Below, in pieces: positions 53,710 to 61,784 of a stretch of 64,000 nt of DNA. A model generated the notes under the pieces. That model ran no database searches. It saw only the letters and a list, made by a program, of their open reading frames with translations, and was not told the origin of the DNA. A program made the translations under genes and the position numbers. Within the stretch, counting starts at the first letter, position 1, and every line of letters begins with the position of its first letter. The stretch is from Aestuariivita sp. (GTDB taxonomy: Bacteria; Pseudomonadota; Alphaproteobacteria; Rhodobacterales; Rhodobacteraceae): contig JAGYKE010000004.1 of NCBI GenBank assembly GCA_018401465.1, forward strand, positions 992,001 to 1,056,000. The letters run 5' to 3'.

Positions 53710-53739
53710 TCTCTCCGGTTTTGTCGAAAGATCAGAAAT

Positions 53740-53751
53740 TCTTTCGAAAGA
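53740..53751. promoter_or_regulatory. Palindrome TCTTTCGAAAGA after the Crp gene
   Basis: The perfect 12-bp palindrome TCTTTCGAAAGA is preceded by a related element GTCGAAAGAT at 53723-53732, so TCGAAAGA occurs twice, 20 bp apart. It may be part of a regulated promoter. Confidence 0.5.
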
Positions 53752-53760
53752 CGCGCGTCC

Positions 53761-53776
53761 TGTGACCCACTTCACA
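53761..53776. promoter_or_regulatory. Perfect CRP-type site TGTGA-N6-TCACA
   Basis: TGTGACCCACTTCACA matches the TGTGA-N6-TCACA consensus of E. coli CRP exactly. It lies 51 bp after the Crp/Fnr-family gene and 73 bp before a 46-residue ORF. Confidence 0.85.
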
Positions 53777-53849
53777 GAACGAATCCGAATCATGGTGCAG
53801 GTTTGATCCATGGACGGGCGAAACGCCCACCGAACCAGAGGACAAACCG

Positions 53850-53990
53850 ATGCAAACGCCGCAGATGCAGACAATCACCCCGACCCGCCAGGGCCCTTCG
53901 GTGAGAGCCATCCTGGGCTGGATCGCCGAGACCGACCGCAAGTTCCGCGCCCAGCAGGCCCGTATCGACCGCTACGCCGACCGGTTCTGA
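53850..53990 (+). CDS. 46-residue small protein
   Basis: A short frame encodes 46 residues: MQTPQMQTITPTRQGP then SVRAILGWIAETDRKFRAQQ and a final YADRF. The second half is predicted to be one amphipathic, highly charged helix. An AGAGGA ribosome site lies seven bases before the ATG. It follows a perfect CRP-type operator and ends 22 bp before the convergent desaturase stop. Homology is unknown to me; it is supported by ribosome site and context only. Confidence 0.6.
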   Translation: MQTPQMQTITPTRQGPSVRAILGWIAETDRKFRAQQARIDRYADRF

Positions 53991-54012
53991 GGCAGGGCCC
54001 GACAGGCCGGGG

Positions 54013-54957
54013 TCAGGGGGTTTTCCACCCTGCTTCGGTCAGGGCCTCGCCGTAGCCCGAGGCGACCCTCATTTCAGGACCCAGCCCTTTTTGAAGCAGT
54101 AATTCGTGCATCCGCCCGAGTTTCCAGCATGGCACATGCATTATCATGTGATGCTCGAGGTGGTAATTGACCCAGTATGGGGCAAGAAAGGCCCGGGCGG
54201 GGAAACCCGCCCGGGTCGTCCGCACGTTCTGAAGGGGGTTTTGCGATTTTTCGGTCGCGCCATGTTCTGCGATGTTGCGGATGCGCAGGACCAGCTGGAA
54301 CCATGTCAGGAAGGGCAAAAGCCAGAAGGCAAGGCCCCACCACCAGTCGCCCACGATCCCCATCACCAGCATGATGCCGATGAAGACGGGAAAGGATTTC
54401 CACAGGTCCCGTGCCTTGAAGGCCTGCGCGAAGTCGGTCTTTGCCGCCCGGGTGGCATCGTCGTCGCCCGCCAGCCGCACGGACATGAAGATCTGACACC
54501 AAAGCTGCTTGACCCCCGTCTGCCCGGTGATGTCGCGCACGAATTTCCGCAGGAGCGAGGCGCGCGTTGTCGGGAATTTCTCGGACAGTTTCAGGTCGGG
54601 GTCGCGGTCGGTCTGGGTGTGGCGGTGGTGCGTCAGGTGATAATGGCGATAGGCCGCCAGCTCCGCGAGAATCGGTCGCCCGCACAGCCATTCGCCCGCG
54701 AAATCGTTCAGCCGCCGCGACCGGAAGAGCGCGCTGTGCGCCGCCTCATGCATCAGGATCGCAAGGCCCAGTTGCCGCGACCCGATCACCGCGACCGCCA
54801 GAAGGAAGGTCAAGGGATTGGGCCAGACGCCGAAGACCGCGACCGCCCCCGCGATCACGCCCCAGCAATGGACGACAAGCCAGATGCCCATAAGGTCGGA
54901 CCGTTCGGCCAGCGGCCGGATTTCATCGGATGTCAGATAGGCCTTGCCGGGTGTCAT
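54013..54957 (-). CDS. Fatty acid desaturase-type membrane oxygenase
   Basis: The 314-residue protein has about four transmembrane helices and the three histidine clusters of the di-iron family: HEAAH at 70-74, HYHLTHHRH at 105-113 and NYHLEHH near 270. This pattern fits acyl-lipid or acyl-CoA desaturases, and related hydroxylases or carotenoid enzymes cannot be excluded. It inserts a double bond using O2 and an electron donor. It is separate from hemC by about 65 bp on the same strand; no ferredoxin is adjacent. Confidence 0.9.
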   Translation of the reverse strand: MTPGKAYLTSDEIRPLAERSDLMGIWLVVHCWGVIAGAVAVFGVWPNPLTFLLAVAVIGSRQLGLAILMHEAAHSALFRSRRLNDFAGEWLCGRPILAELAAYRHYHLTHHRHTQTDRDPDLKLSEKFPTTRASLLRKFVRDITGQTGVKQLWCQIFMSVRLAGDDDATRAAKTDFAQAFKARDLWKSFPVFIGIMLVMGIVGDWWWGLAFWLLPFLTWFQLVLRIRNIAEHGATEKSQNPLQNVRTTRAGFPARAFLAPYWVNYHLEHHMIMHVPCWKLGRMHELLLQKGLGPEMRVASGYGEALTEAGWKTP

Positions 54958-55021
54958 CGACCGGTCCTCCCGCCCCTGATGATCTCAAAGCCGGGCAGGT
55001 CCTGTCAAACGCAGCGCGACG

Positions 55022-55969
55022 TCACGAATGCCAGTCGAAGAAGCCCGGCCCCGCGCGGTCGAGCAGCTTTGCCGCCATGGCCCGCCCCATGTCGGGGCCA
55101 TCGGCGATGGGGCCTGTCATGTCGTCGGACAAGGCCTGCGACCCGTCGGGGCGCAGCACCTCGCCGCGCAGGCGCAGGGCCCCGCCGTCAAGTTCGGCAA
55201 GCCCGGCGATGGGCGTTTCGCAAGACCCGTCGAGCCGCGCGAGGAAGGCGCGTTCGGCCGCCAGCCGGTACCCGGTGGGGATGTCGTGGATCGCCTCGAG
55301 CATCGCGGCGGTGCGGTTGTCGTCGGCGCGCCGTTCGATCCCGATGGCCCCTTGCGCCACGGCGGGCAGCATGTCGTCGGCCGAGATCGCGTGTTTCGGC
55401 ACCTCGTCCATGTTCAGGCGGTTCAGCCCGGCCATGGCAAGGAAGGTGCATTCGGCGACGCCCTCTTCCAGCTTGCGCAGGCGGGTCTGCACGTTGCCCC
55501 GGAATTCGACCACCTGCAGGTCCGGGCGGCGGTTGAGAAGCTGCGCGCGCCGCCGCAGGCTTGACGTGCCGACCACCGCGCCGGGGGCCAGATCGGCGAT
55601 GCCGGTCTTGGTGCCCGAGATGAAGGCGTCGCGAACATCCTCGCGCGGGAGATAGCAGTCGAGAAGCAGCCCCTTGGGCTGGTCCACGGGCATGTCCTTC
55701 ATCGAATGGACGGCGATGTCTATCTTTCCTGACAGAAGATCCTCTTCGATCTCGCGGGTGAAGAGGCCCTTGCCGCCGATCTCTTTCAGGGGGCGGTCCT
55801 GGATCTGGTCGCCGGTCACCTTGATGACGACGATGGCGAAGGCTTCTTCCGGTAGATCAAAGGCTTGCGCCAATCTGCGCCGGGTTTCATGCGCCTGCGC
55901 AAGGGCAAGCGGAGAGCCACGGGTGCCGATGTTCAGCGGTGAGGCGGGCGAGGGCAGGTCGATTTTCAT
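55022..55969 (-). CDS. hemC: Hydroxymethylbilane synthase
   Basis: This 315-residue enzyme polymerises four porphobilinogen units to hydroxymethylbilane. The segments LNIGTRGSPLALAQA at the start and VGTSSLRRRAQLL near 143 are conserved, and the cysteine that holds the dipyrromethane cofactor is C250 in LDGSCETPIAG. The ATG at 55969 gives normal length, although the frame is open far upstream into hemE antisense. It is divergent from hemE across 102 bp. Confidence 0.95.
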   Translation of the reverse strand: MKIDLPSPASPLNIGTRGSPLALAQAHETRRRLAQAFDLPEEAFAIVVIKVTGDQIQDRPLKEIGGKGLFTREIEEDLLSGKIDIAVHSMKDMPVDQPKGLLLDCYLPREDVRDAFISGTKTGIADLAPGAVVGTSSLRRRAQLLNRRPDLQVVEFRGNVQTRLRKLEEGVAECTFLAMAGLNRLNMDEVPKHAISADDMLPAVAQGAIGIERRADDNRTAAMLEAIHDIPTGYRLAAERAFLARLDGSCETPIAGLAELDGGALRLRGEVLRPDGSQALSDDMTGPIADGPDMGRAMAAKLLDRAGPGFFDWHS

Positions 55970-56071
55970 GGCGATATCATTAGACGCGTCAATTTGCCCT
56001 GACAACTGCCTGACCTTGACAAAATGCCGCTGAGACCGGACCAACGTGCCAAGACCCCAAGGACGGACCTG

Positions 56072-57100
56072 ATGACCAAGACTTTGTTGCGTGCCCTCGC
56101 GGGCGAAACCCTGCCCACCCCTCCGATCTGGATGATGCGGCAGGCGGGCCGCTACCTGCCGGAATATCGCGCCACGCGGGCGCAGGCGGGGGATTTCCTG
56201 AGCCTGTGTTACAACAGCGAACTGGCGGCCGAAGTGACGCTGCAGCCGATCCGGCGGTACGGCTTTGATGCTGCGATCCTGTTCGCCGACATCCTGCTTC
56301 TGCCGCAGGCGCTGGGGGCGGACCTGTGGTTCGAAACCGGAGAAGGCCCGCGCCTGTCGACGGTGACGACGCAGGCGGATTTCGATGCTCTCAAGGGGCG
56401 CGAGGATATCCACGACACGCTCGCGCCGATCTACGAGACCGTGCGCATCCTGCGCCGCGAACTGCCGTCCGAGACGACGCTGATCGGTTTTGCCGGTGCG
56501 CCCTGGACGGTGGCGACCTACATGATCGCAGGGCGCGGCACGCCCGATCAGGGCCCGGCCCACAGGCTGATGGCCGAGAACGAGGCGCTGTTCGCCGCGC
56601 TGATCGACAGGCTGACCGAAGGCACGATCGACTATCTCTCGGCCCAGATCGAGGCGGGCGCGGAATGCGTCAAGATCTTCGACAGCTGGGCGGGGTCGCT
56701 CAAGGGCGACGCGTTCGACCGCTATGCGCTTGAGCCCTGCCGCCGGATCACCGAGGCGCTGAAGGCGCGTCACCCGGGCATCCCCGTGATCGGCTTCCCG
56801 CGCGAGGCGGGCGAGAAATACGTGGGCTTCGCCAAGGCCACGGGCGTGGATTGCGTGGCACTTGATTCCGCGGTCGATCCGGTCTGGGCGGCGGCGCATG
56901 TGCAGGTCGACGGCTGCGTTCAGGGCAATCTTGCGTCGTCGCACATGGTGACGGGCGGGCAGGCTCTGGTCGATGAAACCCGCCGCATCGTCGAGGCCTT
57001 CCGCGGCGGCCCGCACATCTTCAACCTCGGCCACGGGATCACGCCCGAGGCCGACCCCGAAAACGTGCAGCTGATGATCGACACGGTGCGCAGCGCCTGA
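56072..57100 (+). CDS. hemE: Uroporphyrinogen decarboxylase
   Basis: The 342-residue enzyme converts uroporphyrinogen III to coproporphyrinogen III. It has [20 protein letters not shown] near 18-37 with the binding arginines, [13 protein letters not shown] with the catalytic aspartate near 72, and FDSWAGSL near 202. The ATG at 56072 has AAGGA eight bases upstream. It is divergent from hemC, and hemF lies 3 kb away, so several haem genes are grouped here. A tRNA gene follows after 50 bp. Confidence 0.96.
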   Translation: MTKTLLRALAGETLPTPPIWMMRQAGRYLPEYRATRAQAGDFLSLCYNSELAAEVTLQPIRRYGFDAAILFADILLLPQALGADLWFETGEGPRLSTVTTQADFDALKGREDIHDTLAPIYETVRILRRELPSETTLIGFAGAPWTVATYMIAGRGTPDQGPAHRLMAENEALFAALIDRLTEGTIDYLSAQIEAGAECVKIFDSWAGSLKGDAFDRYALEPCRRITEALKARHPGIPVIGFPREAGEKYVGFAKATGVDCVALDSAVDPVWAAAHVQVDGCVQGNLASSHMVTGGQALVDETRRIVEAFRGGPHIFNLGHGITPEADPENVQLMIDTVRSA

Positions 57101-57150
57101 TTTGCGTCTTGACGGGGCAGGGCGCGTGGCTTACCTGCGCACCTGCCCAT

Positions 57151-57227
57151 GGCGTGGTAGCTCAGTTGGTGAGAGCGCCGGATTCATAACCCGGAGGTCG
57201 GCGGTTCAAATCCGCCCCACGCTACCA
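57151..57227 (+). tRNA. tRNA-Met (CAU)
   Basis: The 77-base gene folds into a standard cloverleaf: acceptor stem GGCGTGG with CCACGCT (one G-U at the first pair), a D-arm beginning TAGCTCAGT, anticodon CAT at 57185-57187 in CCGGATTCATAACCCGG, TCG variable loop, and GGCGGTTCAAATCCGCC T-arm. The CCA end is encoded. The G-rich acceptor and the absence of the initiator C1-A72 mismatch suggest elongator tRNA-Met; tRNA-Ile(k2CAU) is the alternative. Confidence 0.95.
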
Positions 57228-57238
57228 AGGGCTTTCCC

Positions 57239-58156
57239 CTACAATCCCAAGTCCGCCAGCCGCCGTTCCTGACGCGCGATCAGGCGTTCGACTTCCGCCA
57301 CGGCCTGCGGGCCGAGCGACCCGCCGGGCTTGCGCAGCGTGGCATGCGCGATGGCCCCGCGGCGGGCAAGGATGTGCTTGCGGATGGCAAGGCCCTGACC
57401 CGGCTGCGCCTCGTACCGCACGAGCGGCAGATAGGCGTCGAAGATGTCCATCGCACGCTCGGGATCGCCGGAGGTGTGGGCCGCGACGACCTGTGCCATC
57501 ATCTCGGGGTAGGAAAAGCCGGTCATGGCACCATCGGCGCCGCGCTGCATCTCTTCGGGCAGGAACTGCCCGCCATTGCCGCACAGGATCGAGATGCGCC
57601 GCGCACCCGCGTCGGACGCTGCCCGCAGCTTCGATATCTTGTCGAGGCCCGGCCAGTCTTCGTGTTTCAGCATGACGCAGGTGGGGCAGTCGGCCACGAT
57701 CTGCAGAATGACGTTGACGGGCACGAAGACGCCCGTGACCAGCGGGAAATCCTGCAGCACGAAGGGCGTGTCGCCCAATGCCTCGGCCACGTTGCGGTAA
57801 TAATCGACGATCTGCGCGTCGCCCTGCAGGGTATGGGGCGGCGCCACCATGACGCCCGCCGCGCCCGCATCCATCGCCTTGGCCGCAAGCGCCTTCATCG
57901 GGGCAAGGCCTGCCGCCGACACGCCGACGATCACCGGCACGCCCGCGCGGGCCACGGTGCGGCGGATCACGGTTTCGGATTCCGCGGCCGACAGCTTGCC
58001 CGCCTCGCCCATGATCCCGAGGATGGTCAGCCCGGTCGCCCCCTTTTCGACGTAGAAGTCGATCAGCCGGTCAAGGCTGTCTTCATCCAGCGCGCCGTCG
58101 GGGCGGAAGGGTGTGGCGGCGATGGTGAAGACGCCGCGGGCGGTTTCGTCAAGCAT
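57239..58156 (-). CDS. DapA-family class I aldolase/lyase, altered active site
   Basis: This 305-residue protein has the DapA/NAL barrel with the Schiff-base lysine K164 in MLKHEDWPG. The usual GTTGE reads G47-I-M-G-E51, and the YNxP tyrosine of the catalytic triad is replaced by Q135 in LQDFP. It is therefore not dihydrodipicolinate synthase. It should cleave or condense a 2-oxoacid or related substrate. It is the last gene of the hydantoinase operon, overlapping the racemase gene by 8 bp. Confidence 0.88.
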   Translation of the reverse strand: MLDETARGVFTIAATPFRPDGALDEDSLDRLIDFYVEKGATGLTILGIMGEAGKLSAAESETVIRRTVARAGVPVIVGVSAAGLAPMKALAAKAMDAGAAGVMVAPPHTLQGDAQIVDYYRNVAEALGDTPFVLQDFPLVTGVFVPVNVILQIVADCPTCVMLKHEDWPGLDKISKLRAASDAGARRISILCGNGGQFLPEEMQRGADGAMTGFSYPEMMAQVVAAHTSGDPERAMDIFDAYLPLVRYEAQPGQGLAIRKHILARRGAIAHATLRKPGGSLGPQAVAEVERLIARQERRLADLGL

Positions 58157-58829
58157 GTCGGTCCTCCGTCTGGCGCCGGGTAAGCCCGAGCGCGATCTGT
58201 GTCAGGGCCTGCGCGACCCCTGCCTGGCAGGGGTCGACCACGGGCAGGCCGGTCTCTGCCTCGATGATGGGGCGATAGGCGGCCATCCCCGCGCAGCCCA
58301 TGATCAGAACGTCTGCGCCGTCGCGGTCGCGCAAGGTGCGGCCGGTCTCTATCATAGCCGACAGGCAGCGGTCGGGATCGGCCAGATCGGCGACGCCAAG
58401 GCCCAATGCCCGGTCGCCCGCAAGCCGGTCGGTCACGCCCATCGCCCCGAAGGCGCGCAGGTGGCGCGGGATCGACGCGGGCAGGATGGCGATGACGCCG
58501 AACCTGTGGCCCAGCGTCAGCGCGGTGGTGACCGCGGCTTCCTGTATCCCGGTCACGGGCAGGCGGGTCCGGTCGCGCAGCGCATGCAGGCCCGGATCGC
58601 CGAAACACGCGATGACGAAGCCCGCCGCATCGGCCTGTGCCGCGGCCAGCCGCAGCATGGGCGCAATAGTCAGATCGGCCTGCGCCTGGCTTTCGATGCC
58701 GGGCGGGCCCTCCGCCAGCGTCAGGCAGCGGATGGGCGTGCCCCAGGCTCGCAGCGGCTCGACCGCCCGGTCGATGCCTTGGGTGACCGTTTCCGATGAA
58801 TTCGGGTTGATGACGTAAAGCGTTGTCAT
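58149..58829 (-). CDS. Asp/Glu/hydantoin racemase-family protein
   Basis: The 226-residue protein opens TTLYVINPNSSETVTQGID, a phosphate-like loop of the Asp/Glu/hydantoin racemase superfamily. The two catalytic cysteines are visible: FVIACFGDPGLHALR near 73-87 and LIMGCAGMAAYRPI near 180-193. It would racemise a hydantoin or similar chiral compound. The 4-bp overlap with the VOC gene and 8-bp overlap with the DapA-like gene put it in one operon with the hydantoinase. Confidence 0.88.
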   Translation of the reverse strand: MTTLYVINPNSSETVTQGIDRAVEPLRAWGTPIRCLTLAEGPPGIESQAQADLTIAPMLRLAAAQADAAGFVIACFGDPGLHALRDRTRLPVTGIQEAAVTTALTLGHRFGVIAILPASIPRHLRAFGAMGVTDRLAGDRALGLGVADLADPDRCLSAMIETGRTLRDRDGADVLIMGCAGMAAYRPIIEAETGLPVVDPCQAGVAQALTQIALGLTRRQTEDRHA

Positions 58830-59215
58830 GCGCCGGGCCGCGTCGCGGTCTGGATTTCGATCTGATAGCCTTCGGGATCGTCGAAGACGAAGGCGCGGAT
58901 GCCCAACTGGTCGTTCACGAACAGGCGCGACAGGTTGGGCATGTCGATCTCTTGCGCGTAAGCGTACCAGGCGTCCACGTCCGCCACCCGCAGGCACAGC
59001 TGCACGGGCCGTGTTTCGGCCCATTTGTGCATGCCGCGCGCCTCATCCACGAGGCCGACATGCGCCCCGGGGCAGAGACGGTAGATCTTGCACCACCCCT
59101 GATCGATGGCGAGCGTCAGGCCAAGGACGTCTTCATAGAACCGCATCGCGCGCTGCAGGTCGCGGTAATAGAGGAAGGTGATCGCAAGCTGCGCGTCGCC
59201 GTCAGGTCTGGGCAT
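58826..59215 (-). CDS. VOC-family (glyoxalase-fold) protein
   Basis: A 129-residue single VOC domain: AITFLYYRDLQRAMRFYEDVLGLTLAIDQGWCKIYRL, then PVQLCLRVADVDAWYAYAQ, then IRAFVFDDPEGYQIEIQT, the C-terminal metal-binding glutamate strand. It could be a lyase, isomerase or binding protein for the operon's intermediate. The ATG at 59215 overlaps the hydantoinase stop by 14 bp, so the two are coupled. Confidence 0.82.
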   Translation of the reverse strand: MPRPDGDAQLAITFLYYRDLQRAMRFYEDVLGLTLAIDQGWCKIYRLCPGAHVGLVDEARGMHKWAETRPVQLCLRVADVDAWYAYAQEIDMPNLSRLFVNDQLGIRAFVFDDPEGYQIEIQTATRPGA

Positions 59216-60605
59216 GTCGGGCCTTTCCGTCAAAGGGCGGGCGGGCCAGCCAGCGGCCCTGCCCGGGACGGGCGCGGCACTCGCCGTCCGCGACGATGAC
59301 CTCGCCGCGCAAGAGGACAGTGGCGGGCCGGGCGGCAACGCGGTGGCCTTCCCACGGGTTGTAGCCGACATTGTCGTGCAGGTCGTCGGCGCCATAGGTG
59401 AAGGGCGCGTCGTCCCAGATCACGAGGTCTGCGTCGTATCCTTCTGCGATCCGGCCCTTGCCCGTCAGGCCATAGATTTCGGCGGGGGCCTCGGCCGTCA
59501 GGCGCACGAAGCCCAGCGGATCGGGCCGGTCGCCTGTCATCATGGCGTCGAACATCAGCGGCATCCTCACCTCGAGCCCGGGCAACCCGTTCGCGATCCG
59601 GTCGAACGGCGCATCGGGACCGGCCGAAAGCTTGCCCGTGCCGTCATAGCGGTAAGGCGCGTGATCCGACGATACAAGGTCCAGCGTGCCGTCGCGCAGC
59701 GCGTCCCACAGCGCCGCCTGATCGTCGGGCAGGCGCTGTGGGGGCGAACACATCCACTTCGCCCCATGCGGCCGGTCGAGCACCGTTTCGTCCATGAACA
59801 GGTAATGCGGACAGGTCTCGGCCCAAACCGGCGCGCCGCGGGCGCGGGCGGCGCGCACGGCGGCAGCGCCTTCGCGCGTCGAGATGTGGAACAGCATCAC
59901 CGGCTGGTCCATATGTTCGGCGAAGCGGCAGATGCGCTCGACCGCCTCGATCTCGGCCATGCGGGGGCGGGATGTTGCGTGATCGCGGGGGGTCGTCCGG
60001 CCCGCGGCCAGCAATTCGGCACGGGCGCGCGCGATGATCGCGTCGTTTTCGGCATGCACGCAGACAAGCCCGCCCGCCTCGCGGGCGACCGCCATCACCG
60101 ACAGGATCTGCGCGTCGCCCAGCCCGATATTGTAGGTGGTGAAGATCTTGATCGTGCGGTGCCCTGAGGTCAGCAGCCCGGCAAGGTCGGCGTCGAACCC
60201 GGGTGCCGCGGTGTCGGCGGCGATGATGTGGAAGGCATGGTCGATCATCGCGCCACGGGCCGCGCGCGCGGCGTAATCCGCCATCGCGGCGCGCAGGGGC
60301 TGCCCCTTGCCTTGGGCCGCGAAGGAAATCACAGTCGTCGTCCCGCCCATCGCCGCCGACCGGTGCGCGGTCTCGAATGTGTCGGCGTTCATCAGGCCCA
60401 TGCCGGACATCTGTTCGATATGGGCATGGGGATCGACACCGCCCGGGGTGATCCATCGCCCCCGCGCGTCGATCTCGGCCCGTCCTGCGCCCACCTGACC
60501 GATGGCCGTGATGCGGCCCTGCGACAGCCCCAGATCGCCTTCGATCACGCCGGACGGGCAGACGATGCGCCCTCCGCGCAGGACAAGATCGTGGGTGCCG
60601 GGCAT
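59202..60605 (-). CDS. Dihydropyrimidinase/hydantoinase-family amidohydrolase
   Basis: This 467-residue protein has the amidohydrolase barrel: PGGVDPHAHIEQM holds the first two metal-binding histidines, TIKIFTTYN contains the lysine that is carboxylated, VHAEND and FHISTREG carry two further histidines, and SSDHAPYRYDGTG holds the last aspartate. Family members open hydantoins, dihydropyrimidines or allantoin. No carbamoylase (hyuC or pydC type) is in the operon. It is the promoter-proximal gene of the minus-strand run. Confidence 0.9.
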   Translation of the reverse strand: MPGTHDLVLRGGRIVCPSGVIEGDLGLSQGRITAIGQVGAGRAEIDARGRWITPGGVDPHAHIEQMSGMGLMNADTFETAHRSAAMGGTTTVISFAAQGKGQPLRAAMADYAARAARGAMIDHAFHIIAADTAAPGFDADLAGLLTSGHRTIKIFTTYNIGLGDAQILSVMAVAREAGGLVCVHAENDAIIARARAELLAAGRTTPRDHATSRPRMAEIEAVERICRFAEHMDQPVMLFHISTREGAAAVRAARARGAPVWAETCPHYLFMDETVLDRPHGAKWMCSPPQRLPDDQAALWDALRDGTLDLVSSDHAPYRYDGTGKLSAGPDAPFDRIANGLPGLEVRMPLMFDAMMTGDRPDPLGFVRLTAEAPAEIYGLTGKGRIAEGYDADLVIWDDAPFTYGADDLHDNVGYNPWEGHRVAARPATVLLRGEVIVADGECRARPGQGRWLARPPFDGKARHAQT

Positions 60606-60738
60606 GGTTTCTCCTGACGCGGGGTGCGGGCATCAAATCACCCTCCCGCAGGCGTGAAAAGCCCCCTCGCGCCCCGCCATTGACCCCCCGCCCCGGTTGC
60701 GCCGATGATGCCCGCGCAGTCAGCCGAAGGGTCCGCAG

Positions 60739-61431
60739 ATGACGCAATCCGTTCTCGACACGCAGAAGACCGCATCGCGCCTTCTGATCGGCGGCGCGCT
60801 GGCGGTGGTCGTCATCGTGGGGGCTGCTGCGCTGGTTCTGCTTTTCAGCCTGCCCGATGCGAACCTGTTCAACGAAAAGGTTGCGCGCCTTTTCGTGGAA
60901 ACCGACCTGACGTCCGAGGCGGACATCCGTCTGCTGGAAATCCTGGCCCAGTCGGGTACCGCCTTCGAGGGCGTGCTGGCAAGCTACCGCGTCATCATCG
61001 CGGTGCTGCTGGTCTTCGGGGCAGCACTTCTGGCGGCGACGCTGGTCTTCCTTATCCTTGTGCTGACGCTGAACCGGCGGATCCGCGACATCACGCGGCA
61101 AGGGCTCGAGATCGTGTCGCTGACCATCGCGCGCGACCGCAACGCGGTGCTTTTGAACGACTTCGAATTCACGCTGACCCCGGCGGCCATCGAAACGCTG
61201 GCCGTTCTGGCCGAGGCGCGGCTTGACGATGACATCCTCACCGGGGCCGAGATCGAGGCGATGATCTCGGGCCGCAACGCCGCGGATTGCGACGAAGCGG
61301 CGGGCGCCACCCGCATCAAGCGGCTGCGCGACGCGCTGGGCAGCCAGATCGTGGGCGAACTTCTCGTGCGCAACGTGGCGCGCAAGGGCTATGTCCTGTC
61401 AGTCGACAAGAAGGTGCTGCGCATCAGCTAG
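60739..61431 (+). CDS. Membrane-anchored winged-helix protein
   Basis: The 230-residue protein has two transmembrane segments (about 15-37 and 84-111) and a C-terminal domain (135-228) in which ATRIKRLRDALG and VRNVARKGYVLSVDKKVL look like the OmpR/PhoB-type winged helix (helix 3 and wing). Thus an N-terminal membrane hairpin is joined to a DNA-binding domain, unlike CadC/ToxR where the order is reversed. It overlaps the convergent neighbour by 4 bp. The assignment rests on motif reading. Confidence 0.7.
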   Translation: MTQSVLDTQKTASRLLIGGALAVVVIVGAAALVLLFSLPDANLFNEKVARLFVETDLTSEADIRLLEILAQSGTAFEGVLASYRVIIAVLLVFGAALLAATLVFLILVLTLNRRIRDITRQGLEIVSLTIARDRNAVLLNDFEFTLTPAAIETLAVLAEARLDDDILTGAEIEAMISGRNAADCDEAAGATRIKRLRDALGSQIVGELLVRNVARKGYVLSVDKKVLRIS

Positions 61432-61730
61432 TAGCGCAGGAAAAACGCCCCTGCATTGCCCTGACGGGACGCCAGCCCCTCCTGCCCGAAGACCGACACG
61501 ACGCTGAGGAGTTCCCAGCCATCGGCGGCCAACCGCGGCGCGATCTGCGTGGCGGCAGCGCCGGTGCTGCCGCACGCCGACTGGGGCAGGGCGATGACGC
61601 CGTAATGCAGCTGCATGGGCTGGCCGCGCTTGGCCTTGTAATCGGCATAGCATTGCGCCTGCGCCGCCCCGGCGACGGTCAGGGCGGCAAGGAACGGAAC
61701 CACGAAACGGAGGGTGCGGGTCAGGATCAT
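61428..61730 (-). CDS. Small secreted protein, unknown
   Basis: The 100-residue protein has a signal peptide (MILTRTLRFVVPFLAALTVAGAAQAQ, cut near residue 26) and a short mature domain (CYADYKAKRGQPMQLHYGVIALP and GWELLSVVSVFGQEGL). The GWELLSV piece recalls DUF4177-type proteins. I start at the ATG at 61730, seven bases after GGAAGG; a GTG at 61736 is the alternative. It converges with the winged-helix gene, sharing 4 bp (CTAG). Confidence 0.75.
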   Translation of the reverse strand: MILTRTLRFVVPFLAALTVAGAAQAQCYADYKAKRGQPMQLHYGVIALPQSACGSTGAAATQIAPRLAADGWELLSVVSVFGQEGLASRQGNAGAFFLRY

Positions 61731-61784
61731 GGCCACACCTTCCTATGCCGGTGGTCGGTTATGCAATAACAGATGGGTGCCGAC

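Noticed and set aside
55970-56071. oriC in the hemC-hemE gap
   Set aside because: No DnaA boxes and no AT-rich unwinding stretch of the usual kind are seen in these 102 bp.
55970-57034. Long N-terminal extension of hemC
   Set aside because: It would run antisense through hemE and lacks HemC sequence. The family start is at 55969.
57239-58156. dapA (lysine synthesis) for the DapA-like gene
   Set aside because: The active-site Tyr and Thr residues are replaced and the gene is inside a hydantoinase operon.
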